A stretch of 64,000 bases of DNA from positions 78,563 through 142,562 of the forward strand of contig NW_019774369.1 in assembly GCF_001039355.2 (NCBI RefSeq), written 5' to 3'. A model generated the notes under the pieces. The model was not told where the DNA came from. It did no database searches and saw nothing but the letters and a program-made list of their open reading frames with translations. The translations under genes were made by a program, and so were the position numbers. This DNA comes from Lingula anatina (lineage: Eukaryota > Brachiopoda > Lingulata > Lingulida > Lingulidae). Within the stretch, counting starts at the first letter, position 1. Every line of letters starts with the position of its first letter. Shown here piece after piece: positions 38,045 through 50,115 of the stretch.

Positions 38045-41000
38045 CAATGCAAGTTCTTTATTCAGAAAGTGAACTTCACCTGCTGGGCTGTGAGGGCATC
38101 TCCTTGCTTTAACTCAACCATGCACAGCCTTCAAGGTGCCATTTCAAAGGAGCATTCTTGTCACCAGATTTGAAATATGTGTCTGATAAAGAAGCAGATA
38201 ATGAAGTGATATTGACTAAATGGTAATGTGAGTATTTCTAGGTGTGTTTAGACTTAAACTGAGACACGGTCCTGTTAAGGTCCAGATCAATTCAGCCACC
38301 AGACAAAAACATTCATTAACCTGTTATATATTGCTAGTCAAAATGATTTCTGTCACAATAAAATTATTCTTCAAAAGTGGCAAAAGTGTTTCATCTCTCT
38401 TCTTAGTTTAGTAAAATGCAACGAACATCTCTATAAATTTTCTTTATCTGAAGAGTCATTCCATTCTTTTAGGTAATACCCGGCTTACATCTTTGATTTC
38501 AAACGAGCGTTACGGTCTAAATAGCCTATAACTAGAAAAATAGACCTTGTTTACCTGAAACCTGCATTACTTCAAAGGATAATACTGACACCTCGTTCTA
38601 CCATATGTTTGTAACTATATTCATATCAGAAGATAATACCTTCCTTTCCATGTCTATGTCAGCAATTTTACAAAAAAATGTTCAATGAAATGTGTGCATA
38701 ACATAAATCATCAAAAGTTACCTAACTGATCCCATTTTCTTTTTTACACAATCAAAAAGTCATTAATTTCATATATGGGTGTTTTAGGCCATGAAATGAC
38801 CCCAACAATTCTGAGCTAACACCCATATTTATCATCAAAAATTGTAATTTTTCGTATCCTATACCACTAAATCTTAATTTATCAGGTTGTAAAATGTGTG
38901 CGAGGCAAATTGGAAAAACTTTTCCCGTAAATAAACCAGCAAAATATTTTAATTTGCTAGTTGCTAACTTTTAGAGAAAAAAAATGTTATGCAAATCGTG
39001 CACTCTGAAGTGTATCTGCTATTGTCTTTTTATTTATTAAATTGTTTATTTATTTATTTCTAAATTTTGACTTCATATTTAATTCTACCTTTCAAGTTTG
39101 CTGTTATTGTGAAAGATAATTAAGTATGACTTTGGTAGGATTACATTATTACAGGGAGACACCTGAGAATAAACATTATTTGATCAATACTAAATTTTGA
39201 ACACTCGTGGCACCTTATAGTGGCAGGGAGGAGGTGGTGGTGGAAAGCAATGTTAAAAATTCCAGCTGCTGTATAATTAATGTGAAACTTAATATATTAT
39301 GATGATAATTTAAGGAAAACTAAAATGTCAGATAAACTGTGAAGAAGTTTGATAGTTGACTATATGCACCACAGACATCTTGCAAATATGTCGTGTGTTG
39401 GAGAGGTATTGGCTGATGGAAGAACAATTGCAGATTTTACACAAATTTTGTCTGGCACACCGTCAAAGTAAGGCCAATACTGTACTGTATGGTGCTAAAA
39501 CTTTTGGTATTTATTTCTTAAATAAAGTTTTTATTTGACTGTTTAAAATCTGCCCTCTTCATTTGATTGCACTTCACTGTATTTACATAAGAAATGTTTT
39601 GGATTATTGTATTCTATTTAGTATAAAATCTTTTTGATCTTGTTCTACAAGAACCGTGTGGAGGTTCCACATTTATGCACAATGTTAATAGCAATCACCT
39701 GGCTACTTAAGTAAATTTGGATAAGTGACTGGGCATGTTACCGACAGCACAAGCCATAATATCCAGCCTCTCAACAACGTAAAAAAGTTTAAGAACAAAG
39801 AAAGCTTTTAGACAGGCAACACCTGATATAGATTGAGTGCATGGACCTTTATATTCCCAGAAATTGTGCCATCAACACACCCAAAAATATGGACGTCTGC
39901 CAGCCTCCTAGAAATACCAAATGGCTTATAAACACAACTAGCTGGTTTCCAACCGATGTTTCTAAGCAAGGTTGCTAAAACACAAGATCTGTGATCAGCC
40001 CATTTATTCCAATTAGCTAGGATGCGTTTCCCTGGAGCCGAGGTTTCAGAGATATGAAAACACTTAGAGGCCAGCCAGACTGTTATTTCCTAACATTCCA
40101 CCATCTTGGGAGATGGTTATCCTTGAAATATCAGTGATTTTTCTTTGTTGCTTTATCCATATACTTTTTGTCTTCTTTTTGTTTCCTTTGTTAGGTAAAT
40201 CAAAATTATTTTTTCATTTACATTTTTTATTATATTTTTATTTTGATTAAAAGTTTTTAATTTTTGAGTTAATTTTCATTTTATTATTCATCTAAAACCT
40301 GCCATGACCCCAAGATCTTCTGACACTGACATGCAATGTGTGGATTTTATTACATTTTTGTTACTGGTTCCACATTTGAAACCAAACACAAAATGCAGCA
40401 CTTCCAGGCTTAAAAGAACAAATCCCAAACAAACTTACGGTAGTTTAAATTGTTATTAAAGGTACAATTACTTTTTTGTCAAACGATCAAATCATCAAAT
40501 TTTAACACCTCATAATCAGGACAACAGACCTAACAACACCTGTATCAAACAAGTAAACAATGGGACACTTCAGCAACAACAGTATCCTGCAGACATTGAC
40601 AACACAAATGTTAGGAAACATCCCCACAACACTTTAGCCATTAGCAATGTGTGCAACACCTTTGAAACAGACAGTTAAGTTAACGCTGACAACAAAGAAC
40701 ATCCAATTCACAGCAGTCAAGACTGAAACCATTAACAAATTAAAATATCTTAGAAAAAGAACAAAACCTCCTAGAGTCAACACATACAAATGTGAAGCTT
40801 CTTTCCAAAACGGCACAAATCATTTATGAAACAATGTAAAGCCTTGTTTGTGTCCATAGCAACATGCAGCAGAATTAAATAAAAAAATCAACGGTAAAAA
40901 TTTCTCTTACTTGACCAAGCACCACTAAAGCTGTTTAGCCCTTCCTGAAACAACAGCAAACACAACAGCAAAACTACAACTCATTAAAGTATTGACAATG

Positions 41001-43990
41001 AAAATCTGTCTGTAGCATCAATGGAGACATTTTAGAAAAAAAAAAAAAAAAACTAGTTGGCCTTGAAGCTCTTGTACGTATCCCACTGCACCTATCTACC
41101 ATCATGCTGTTACACTTTGATTCTAAACACTACACTACACACTACATATCAAGTTTATGGAAATTAAAATTCACTCAAAATTCAAATGTTAATTGTAATT
41201 CTAAAATTCTACAGAGAAATAAAAATGTTTTGCATGGTCAATGTTAGCTTCATAGTAAGCACTAGTGAATGAACTACAAGCAGGTAAAAGAAAATACAAG
41301 TAGACAACACAATATTGAGTAAAAACATCTACATCCAACAACAGACACAAAAAGTACAAATATTTCACTTTCTCACAAAAGGCAAATGTTGTCAGTTTTT
41401 CACCTGTAACATGAATAAGAAAATAAGATAAAACAATGTGATTTTTTGAAGAACTTTACATTTTATTGAATATAGTTTTGCCTGAAAATGTGCAAAGGAG
41501 AGAAATTTGAAGGATAAATTAATCTAGCTATTCTAATGTTAGCACATCATAGCTGGTTTTCATTCAGTAGATGTAAGGCAAAAGGATTTTCAGGAAATTT
41601 TCTAAACTAAATATTTGGGGAAATTGGTGACAGCTTTTATAGTAGGTTCAATGTATACAGGTGCAATGGCATACATACAACAGAACAACAAGTATCTTCA
41701 GTTTCAAAGCTTTAATAATCTGAATATACATTAGCAAATAATAAAAAAATGCTGCTGAGTACAATACATTTCATTGAGTGAAGTACTTCAATAACAGCTG
41801 AAAAAGTATTCTCAGTCCTCAACTTCCAAGTCCCATGCACTGAATGACAATGATTGTGCTTGGATGTACTTCAAATCTGCACTATCGCAATGGCTGAAAC
41901 CTTCAAAGGCAATGATCTTCATGAGCCAGAATTACTATTTAGACAGAGAAATACATACCAAAATATCTAATTGCTAAAATATCAATTATGCACATGCTTT
42001 AAGAACCCCAGGATAAAATATGAAATTAGAAGAATTTACAAACTCCATCTCACTTCTTAATTTCAATCTTCAAATATTGCACCAAAATATTTTAACTATT
42101 CTCCAAACAAACATACACCAAAATTAGCACCAGGGTGAGAAACCAGGAAATGGATATTGTTGCAAGGTGACATACATTTTTGCCCACTAGATATATGATA
42201 TGGATTGAGAACCTTTTTAACTTTTCACCTCATATCAAGAATAACAGATCAAAAACCGACCTTAAAATTGCTTACAGCAAAAGCAAATACACCTGTAACT
42301 TCCTACCATATTGATTAATAATGAGCATATGTACATTTAACAGTATATTATTATTACTGGCATACCAATATTTTTTAAAAGACTAAACAAGTAATATAAA
42401 ATAAAAATGTGTAAAATGAATGATATATATTAAGTTTTTCATGCATGATATATATAAGTATTAATATATGATTGAACAAAGGTGTGCTGAAACATTCCCA
42501 TCTTTCATCAAAATCATGTCACTTTAACAGTATTAAAAAAGACACCCTTTCATGCTTCTCTCCTAAAACCTTTTAGTTTAGTTTGATTCATTTTTATACA
42601 CATGGAAACCACTAACAAGAACCCAAATAAGGCAACATTGTTTATGAAGTCTCACATATCAGAAATATCAGAAGTTTACACATAAAAATTCTACCTTATA
42701 TTCATATCCCATTGGTTATACCTTCTCATCATTCCTTTACCCACTGTCAATTAACAGGGGCATCTCTGCACATCCACAGAGAGCAACATGTTTGTCATAA
42801 ATTCAACAAAGTAAATAAAATCAAGGCTTATGAAGACTCGCTTCTCTGTATTGTAACTGAAGATAAAGAATATATATTCTAAAAAATGTATGACAAAAGA
42901 GAAAACCTAGCTAGTAAATAGTTCCTGCTTTGCAAATCAAAAATAATTGTAAAATGTACAATGTGAGTATTGGATTTTAAAATTATTGTCACAAATAAAA
43001 AAGATGATATATGTTTTGCATTACTTTTTGCTGCTCAGCACCTTGTAATTTAACTAATTAGTAAATATAAACATAATACAATGGTATTAATATAAGGCGA
43101 TAAGGCAAAATAACCCATATTAGAAATGGAACAAAACATTATTTAACCAGTGCTGAAGCTCCAATAAGCCTTATCATCCACATCAAAGCTGCTTTAATGA
43201 TTTTAGTTCTATATGTATCAATATGGAGAACAACTAAGTTGGTCTTTCCTCGGTGCGTCCTGAAAAAGTCCAAATTGGATACTTTTTATTATCTACAGGT
43301 TGGGAGCAGTACATTCTCCGTACAGTTTATAAATAATCTTTTTCATGTGTTTTCTAATTTCCAAACATTCAAACAGAAGTTCAACTGTCATTTAGATGAG
43401 CCCAAAAAACACTTTCATTTGATCAAAGTCATGACAAACTTCACTACATTATTTAAATGAAGTGTTTATTTAATTAACACAATTAAGTAAAGTCCAACAT
43501 CATTATGAAAATTATGATGTTATGAATGAAATGGAGCCATATTTTAAAATCAGTGAATTGTTCTTAGTTTAAGGCATTTAACAATTAAGAAAAAAATTCA
43601 CTTTTCACACGTTAGAGGGGGAAGCATCTGTTTGAATAAAGCAGTTGCACTATTAGTTTAACCTTATGCCAAAAAAGACATAGGTAAAACAGGAGTTTGC
43701 ACATTTAAAATCTGAATCATAAACACAAAACGAGTTAACTAAATGTTACCCAAAAGATACAGTCATGACTGTTTATGTATTTTTGATGTGAAGGTTTAGA
43801 AAATATAGTTAACCAAACCAAATAAGGCATGCAGAAATTCATTAGCCCTGATAAGCCCCATTCACAACCACAATTGATCTGAAAACTAACAGATCGGCGG
43901 ATCCAATATGGCAGACCAATTATAAAGCTTGTCATGTAATCCCTGCAGGCAATCTGTTAGTCCATGGATCATCTAGTTGTGAATGCAGCC

Positions 43991-44254
43991 ATAGACTTCA
44001 TTCACATGCAATGTATATTTTCTAAATTCTATTTTCTATTCGCGGTATGTCTTATGATCACGGTTTGTGCCCTGAATATCCCGCGGCGTAATTACTGGCA
44101 GGGTGAGCCAGTTACTATAAGTTACTATAAGTAACTGGCTTGCGCTGCCAGTAATTACACGGCGGGATATTCAGGGCACAGACCGTGATCATAAGATAGC
44201 GCGAATAGAAAATAGATTTTTAGAAAATAGACATTCCATGTGAACGAAGCCTTA
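43991..44254. mobile_element. Palindromic MITE, full copy
   Basis: A 264-base element that is an almost complete inverted repeat. Outer ends are CTTCATTCACATG and CATGTGAACGAAG, the arms carry ATTTTCTATTCGCG / CGCGAATAGAAAAT, and the centre is AGTTACT-ATAAGTTACTATA-AGTAACT. It is unusually CpG-rich for the region and has no coding capacity. Confidence 0.75.
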
Positions 44255-45908
44255 ACCAGTCACTTAACTTCAGCAATGAATGTCCTTTGGAGTAGGAATG
44301 CCAAACTTGATTGTGAACACTCCTTTCAATAGCCCTGTGGTTCATGATATTATCTATTAGATTGTTCATAGTTCCAATGATAGCTTCCAGAATTAAAATT
44401 ATTTAATGAGAGATCTTTTTTAGGGTGTAAAAAGATTCTTGCACTTAAAATTGAAGTCTGAAAAAATAAAAAAAGCATCTTAAACTGTATTTTGTAAATT
44501 GATCATTTATTAAAAAAATATTGTGACAGTCTGGAATCCCTTAACCTTAATGAGTATAACTGTTACTAGAAAATCCTACTGGTTCCTATTAATATAACTT
44601 TGTATAGTGTCTAAACAACAAGTACACTGAATTTTACTGATTCAGAATGGGAATGAGTGGCCATACTACTACTTCCGGGGTAGCACCCTTTTTTACACCA
44701 ACATTTTCCTGATGAGACGCAGTTATGCATGGTTCTATCAAAATCTAGTAGGCTTATGAAGTTGTCTTGAGTGATAATGAATATATCATACTAGATATCT
44801 TTTTCGATCATCTCCATAAAAAAAGAATTCTAAAATGCACAAGACATTTCTTTGTTCAATGGTATCGAACAAAACTAAAATTCTCTTATATAGTTAAACA
44901 AATAACATACTGAACCAATCTAAACAAACAAAACGTGACATGAACATATAACAAAGCACCAGAGGCCTTGCACCTTGAATTATGGCAAGTGAAGAATCAA
45001 ACACTAAAGGAAAAACAAAATACATAAATTTTCTTAAAATTAAACATTGCCACACCCCTTTGACTACAAATTATTGATACTGGTCGCTGGCTTCGTACAA
45101 TCTGCTGAACATCAGCACAGGCAAGAAAGCATAGTCTCTGCCTTCAAACACAATAAAACACCTTGGCCCCTAGAAATCTATTTAAAATACAATATTTGCC
45201 AATCAAATACAAAAAGCTAAATGTCTACCTAATTATCATATAAATTATCTTACATATTAATATCTTAATACCATACTGGAAATATCTGACAACATATCAT
45301 TTCATGACTAACAGTCAGGCATATACTGATAAAGCCGTTTCTTACTTCATAGGAAGAAAAAAACAACTTTATGGTAACTAAATAAAAAAAAATACCCACT
45401 ACCCTTATAATTCATCTTGTCTTTCAACTATTATATGTTTTAACTGCCTGAGAGAAGACTACCATTTCATTCGTGTCTTTAACATGAACTTTCTCAATAC
45501 AACATCATAGCAATGAAGCTAAAAAACATCAAGCTACTGAAACTGACTAGAAATGTGATCATCCAAACATTTTTACAAAATGTGTTTAAATCAAGTCCTG
45601 CAAGCTGGCAATGATAAGATGGACAAAAATGAGCTACAAAAACACAAGATGATCACACACACACATGGGATTCTACCATGGATACTTAATTTGCTTTCAC
45701 AAAGTTAATTAAACTTAATTACTACCGAAAACAAGCACAGTGAAATGCTGAATGAAGTTTCAGCAAGTACCTACGAAAAATCAAAACATTAATTATGCCA
45801 ACTATTCATCGTTTAATTTTTTCTATACTTTTACTAAATGATATCAATGATGTATTTTTAAATGTATGTTCTCAACAGTGAGTATGACATTATACCCCCC
45901 CCCCCCTT

Positions 45909-46201
45909 CATATGAAGTGAAAATGGATATTAAGTTTTAATATCCTATATTGTGAACATACCCTTGACTCGACCTGCTGAAGTAATAAATGCTGCAGATT
46001 GACCTTTTAAGTATAGTGTCCATATCCCATGGGAACACCCGATTCCTGTGGCTTTGTTTCACAGGAATCGGGTGTTCCCATGGGATATGGACACTATACT
46101 TAAAAGGTCAATCTGCAGCATTTATTACTTCAGCAGGTCGAGTCAAGGGTATGTTCACAATATAGGATATTAAAACTTAATATCCATTTTCACTTCATAT
46201 G
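45909..46201. repeat. Perfect 142-bp inverted repeat with 9-base loop
   Basis: Arms 45909-46050 and 46060-46201 are exact reverse complements, checked base by base; the loop is gctttgttt. A run of about 12 C residues precedes the left arm. It lies about 360 bases beyond the LMAN1 stop, so it may be in its 3' untranslated region. Confidence 0.95.
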
Positions 46202-46556
46202 CAAATGGACTATGAAAAAAATACAATGGTCAGCAAATTCATAAACCATAAAGCAAGTTAATGTACAGTAATGAAGGCCATACTTTTTCATAAGTATAAT
46301 TGCATACATACTCTTTGTGTAGGTAATTGTGCCAAATTCACATTGAACATTTGAAGCTGTTAACCACAGACAACTGACAACCACAAAGCTTTATTATTTT
46401 AAACTTAAAATTTCTCTCCAACTATTTTTCCAAATATATTATTTGGTACTTAATTGCAACAGGTGTCTCGATGGGAAGCATTCAGCTGTAGGCTGATCAC
46501 AATTTCTTTCTTCTTCTTTTGAATTTCTTTGTTTTTAACAAAAGGCTTCAAATATA

Positions 46557-46593
46557 TTAATAGAACTTTTTGGCTGCTGCCTCTTTGCTGTTT
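46557..46593 (-). CDS. LMAN1: LMAN1 terminal exon: cytosolic tail and stop
   Basis: From acceptor cctttcag, the exon encodes (R)NSKEAAAKKFY and then TAA. The frame continues exactly from the split Arg codon of the membrane exon. KK at -4/-3 is a COPI retrieval signal and the C-terminal FY is an ER-exit signal; vertebrate LMAN1 has KKFF. The 3' untranslated region runs to the left, and no clear AATAAA placement was fixed. Confidence 0.9.
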
Positions 46594-46745
46594 CTGAAAG
46601 GTTAAAGAAAATACATTCAAGAAAAACTTTCTTTCAATATCAATCCAATACAACTAAATGAAAAACTAAATTGTAATGTGGAACAGGTTGAATTAATGAA
46701 ATATTAGCATTTTTAATTGTTAAACTATTTTTCAAACTTACCTAT

Positions 46746-46842
46746 AAACAATATATCCTATCATCATTGCTAACTGAGCACCCATGAATATAAAAAAGTA
46801 GGCTGGTGTTAGACAGGAGCCGCCCTGGACTGGTGGACAACC
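46746..46842 (-). CDS. LMAN1: LMAN1 exon: cysteine pair and transmembrane helix
   Basis: The exon runs in phase 0 from acceptor gttccag to donor TATAG|gtaagt. It encodes GCPPVQGGSCLTPAYFF, then a hydrophobic helix ending GYIVYR. The two cysteines eight residues apart correspond to the pair that covalently links LMAN1 subunits in vertebrates. The GYI-Y-R sequence at the cytosolic face is strongly family-like. Confidence 0.85.
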
Positions 46843-47434
46843 CTGGAACAAATGATAATTGCCTTATAAATTTGGGTCACCAATTTGATTCCTGAGAACA
46901 AAATTCTTTCTTTTATTCATATAAAGCCAACTTTTTTAGGTTTTACAATATAAAAAAACACCTTTTTTCAAGAGTATTTTCAAGCAAAAACAAATATAAA
47001 GATATGATATATTAAAACATGTAAATTAATCCACAGCAACTTTAACCACAGTTAAATCTACCTTGTAGATACAGACTCAAATTCATGTTAAAGGTACACG
47101 GCACATTACAGCTTTACAGATATTAAACAAGGACTGTAAATCCCCTCACAAATTTTTACCCCAGGCCTTTAAAATTTTGAGTTACTCTCTAATTCCATTA
47201 TGAGAGCGAGTCAAATACCGGAAATTTCAAACTCAAAAATAAGTTAATGGACAACTTATTAATTATAACTGTGAATTAACTAATTAATAGCTCTGTCAAT
47301 GGTTTTGGATACAATAAGTGAAAATTTCCAAGGAAATAACATTTTGACTACATAAACGTGTAAGGCTCATTGTGGAAGCCTTTAAAAGTTCAATCCACAA
47401 AATACTAAAGTAATGGAGAGGTGATCACCCATAC

Positions 47435-47579
47435 CTGGTTAGGCCTTGAAAGTAAATCAGTTTTTAGCTCATTCATGTTATCTCTGATTTGGTGTAGGAG
47501 TTGCTGGGAAGCAAAGGGGTCTCCTCCACCTGGACCCTGTGCCTGTGCAGACCTCTTCTGTATATCACTTACTAAAAAC
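47435..47579 (-). CDS. LMAN1: LMAN1 exon: stalk end
   Basis: This 145-nt exon enters in phase 2 (acceptor tattttta g) and leaves in phase 0 (AACCAG|gtatgg). It encodes FLVSDIQKRSAQAQ, a Gly-Pro-rich linker, then ASQQLLHQIRDNMNELKTDL and LSRPNQ. The helix before the linker end resembles the stalk segment just before the juxtamembrane cysteines of ERGIC-53. Confidence 0.8.
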
Positions 47580-48308
47580 CTAAAAATATTGTCAAATGTC
47601 ATTCCAAAAATGCACCACTTAAAAACATTCAGGCACAAGAATAATTGCCTTATACATTTTGGTTACAAATTGGATCCTTTAGAACAAAACCCTTTCTTTT
47701 ATTCATACAAAGCCAATGGAAAATATCCCAACATAAACATTCAGTCACAGTTTACGCTCCTAGTATACTCTACACAAAAGAACAAAGTAACAAAACCATT
47801 CTACCCTGAAGATGATGATAACACAATTTTATGCAGACACTATTTCACATAAAGATGATTTTTGCTTCAAAAAATCCTTAAGGAGACTCTCTCATATTTC
47901 AGAAACACCATTTCTGCCCTAGCGATTTTGATAAAAATTGTAAGACAAAATCTGTTTACCACATGAGTAAAAAATATGAAAAAAAAAATTTTTTGGAGTA
48001 ATCCAGCTTGTTTACAAGAGGTAGCGTCCTGAAAAATGTCACAAAGTTTGTAAACAAGTCGTAAGTGGGTATGTTATGTCAGAAAAGTCCAAACATCACC
48101 GAGCGTTCTTTACTAAATGCGAAGTTTTGTTGACACATTCCTAATGCTCCTTAAAAAAAAAAAAATTTTTAAAGCTTTCATTAAATAATGAAGAGCATAT
48201 TTTTTTGCGTTATGTTTTAATCATTAGAAGCTGTTGTAAATAAAAAGTTCCCAATATAAGAGAGCCTCCCCCAGTAAATAAAATTTCATAGCACAGGTGG
48301 GCTCTTAC

Positions 48309-48477
48309 TTGACATCATTGATCATGTTACTGACATCCCTCTGACTATTGAGTAGAGAGTCTACCTCGTGTCTTCTCATACCATCTGAGGCTGGGAGCTG
48401 GGCAGGCTGTCCCTGCTGTTGGTACTGGGGTGACCCTACCCTAGCTGACAATTGGGACTCGATGGAGGCCTGTCTTC
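48309..48477 (-). CDS. LMAN1: LMAN1 exon: luminal stalk
   Basis: This 169-nt exon enters in phase 1 (weak acceptor ttatag) and leaves in phase 2 (GTCAA|gtaag). It encodes RQASIESQLSARVGS, then a Gln/Pro-rich stretch, then HEVDSLLNSQRDVSNMINDV, which has a heptad-like pattern matching the LMAN1 stalk helix. The acceptor is only six bases from the ambiguous base at 48484, so the natural polypyrimidine tract is not visible and the true exon start is uncertain. Confidence 0.7.
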
Positions 48478-48483
48478 CTATAA

Positions 48484-48484
48484 N
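48484..48484. other. Ambiguous base at a probable assembly joint
   Basis: A single N lies between the LMAN1 stalk exon and the core of a half transposon palindrome. This is what is expected when an assembly stops in a hairpin. Confidence 0.7.
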
Positions 48485-48634
48485 GAGCCAGTTACTATAA
48501 GTTACTACAAGTAACTGGCTCGCGCTGCCAGTAATTACGCGGCGGGATATTCAGAGCACAGACCGTGATCATAAGGTAGCGCGAATAGAAAATAGATTTT
48601 TAGAAAATAGACATTCCATGTGAACGAAGCCTTA
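48485..48634. mobile_element. Palindromic MITE, right half only
   Basis: Nearly identical to the right half of the element at 43991-44254, beginning exactly at its central palindrome and preceded by the ambiguous base 48484. The left arm is missing. Confidence 0.75.
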
Positions 48635-50115
48635 GACTCGATCTGTAGTCAAGGGTGTTTGGGGGGAGAGTCAAAAGAATCACCCTTTTGGCAAAAAAGG
48701 TCTGCTCTTAATCAAAATTTGATCCATATTCTATGCAATTTCCAAAGTTGGGTCAACTAAGGGGGTAAAGGGGTCCACATTTTTAGAAAGAGACCCCCTC
48801 CCATTTTAAACAGAAGGCTACAGGCCTGATACTGAATGCAGATAAGTAGAAACAATTGTAAACTCCCATCAATTATAAACTCCTTGTTCACAAAGAGGGG
48901 ATTAGTAACCAAATGTTTACGTGCAAAGAAAAATATTTCCAAAAAAAAATTCAATAAATAACTTGTCATAAAAACCATTAGCTTCACATGATAAGCTGAC
49001 AATGAAATAAACAAAATGTACAGTCTTCAATTCCTTAGGCATGCAAGCATATACTGGGAAATAATAAAGGGTTAAAACTGGAAATAATGTATGGTTAAGG
49101 AAGTAAGCCATATGAGCAGTATGCATGATACCCCACCATACCAAGTTAACGAGTATGCTAATACAGAGAGACGCAGTCCAAGATAAGCAAGATTTACAAT
49201 AGCCATCACTGTATTGAAGATTAATACTCGACATTAACAATAACTATTCATCTATCAAAAATAAGACTTATACACTCTACCGGTACACTGTATAAAATTC
49301 AAGTACTCTTTTCTATTTCCACTCAAATATTAAGTGTTCACCAGCTATCATAGTGTTGTTTTAGGGTAAATCATTTAACAAGGCATTCCTATTAATAATA
49401 ATATGAAGTCACCTAACCCATATGTAAACACAATACTGTTTTAATATTTCTTTAAAATGTAATAAAGTGTTCTAAAATGGGAGTGTACATCATCCCTTAT
49501 CTTAGTAATTCGGCAATTGGGGAAAAAAACTTTTGCAAGCATGTTTTGATACTCTTCTTTCCTTTTTTATTTATATCAACATACCAAAAAAAGTAATAAT
49601 CAATTTTACCCTTTGTGTTGCAGAAACATGGTGCTTTATATCAAAGAAAGGGTAGGAAAATACTCTGTTCATTGTTCAAGTTTTTTAAACATATGTTACT
49701 TAAAAAGAGCTGCCCATTTGTTGAAGTCTGGCATCATAACTTAACAGATTCATAAAATTCTTAATTATTGAGTTGATTTGTAGAATAAGATAAAGTTGTA
49801 AAACAATCCTATCGTTTTTTTCATTTTGGTTATCTGAATGTGTCCCAGTTAGCCACTTGGTAATGGTTAGAGAAAAAAGTGCAACCTTAATTGGTGATTG
49901 GTTATAGTGCAGATTATGCTCTCTTTACATCAAATACCCATAATGAACTATCCCAAACATCATGTTCATGCATCAAAAAACGTGCTTAATTTTTTTTTCA
50001 AAATAATAACAATACTGCATGACAGTAACAGGTTAAAATTTAGGGTAAATCCAATTATCCCTCACTGCAAGCTACTGAATGTGCACGTGCAAAACTGAGC
50101 GAAATCGTACACTAC

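Larger units (their letters stand above)
46557..48477 (-). other. LMAN1: LMAN1/ERGIC-53 3' gene fragment (span of four exons)
   Basis: Four phase-compatible minus-strand exons encode about 150 residues. In order these are a Gln/Ser-rich stalk (RQASIESQLSARVGSPQ), coiled-coil-like segments, a cysteine pair C-x7-C, a membrane helix (AYFFIFMGAQLAMMIGYIVY) and a cytosolic tail ending EAAAKKFY. LMAN1 is a type I membrane mannose lectin cycling between ER and ERGIC that exports glycoproteins. Its human form ends YRSQQEAAAKKFF, with two juxtamembrane cysteines that form oligomer disulphides. The tail gives both a dilysine retrieval signal and an aromatic ER-export signal (FY instead of FF). No exons for the lectin domain are present upstream. 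The fragment stops next to the ambiguous base at 48484 and lies inside the B-C intron of the supervillin-like gene. Confidence 0.85.
24595..50115 (-). other. Intron B-C (25.5 kb), holding LMAN1 fragment and transposons
   Basis: If exons B and C are spliced together, this interval contains the LMAN1 3' fragment, the CpG-dense block, an unrecognised open frame and most of the small inverted-repeat elements. Stretches 25.5-28.7, 30.3-33.1, 34.8-36.9, 38.1-43.9 and 48.7-50.0 kb show nothing coding that I can support. Confidence 0.5.

Noticed and set aside
40907-40952. Possible minus-strand micro-exon (tttcag ... gtaaga)
   Set aside because: Acceptor and donor look acceptable, but the length breaks the reading frame between B and C and the phase-1 reading hits a stop.
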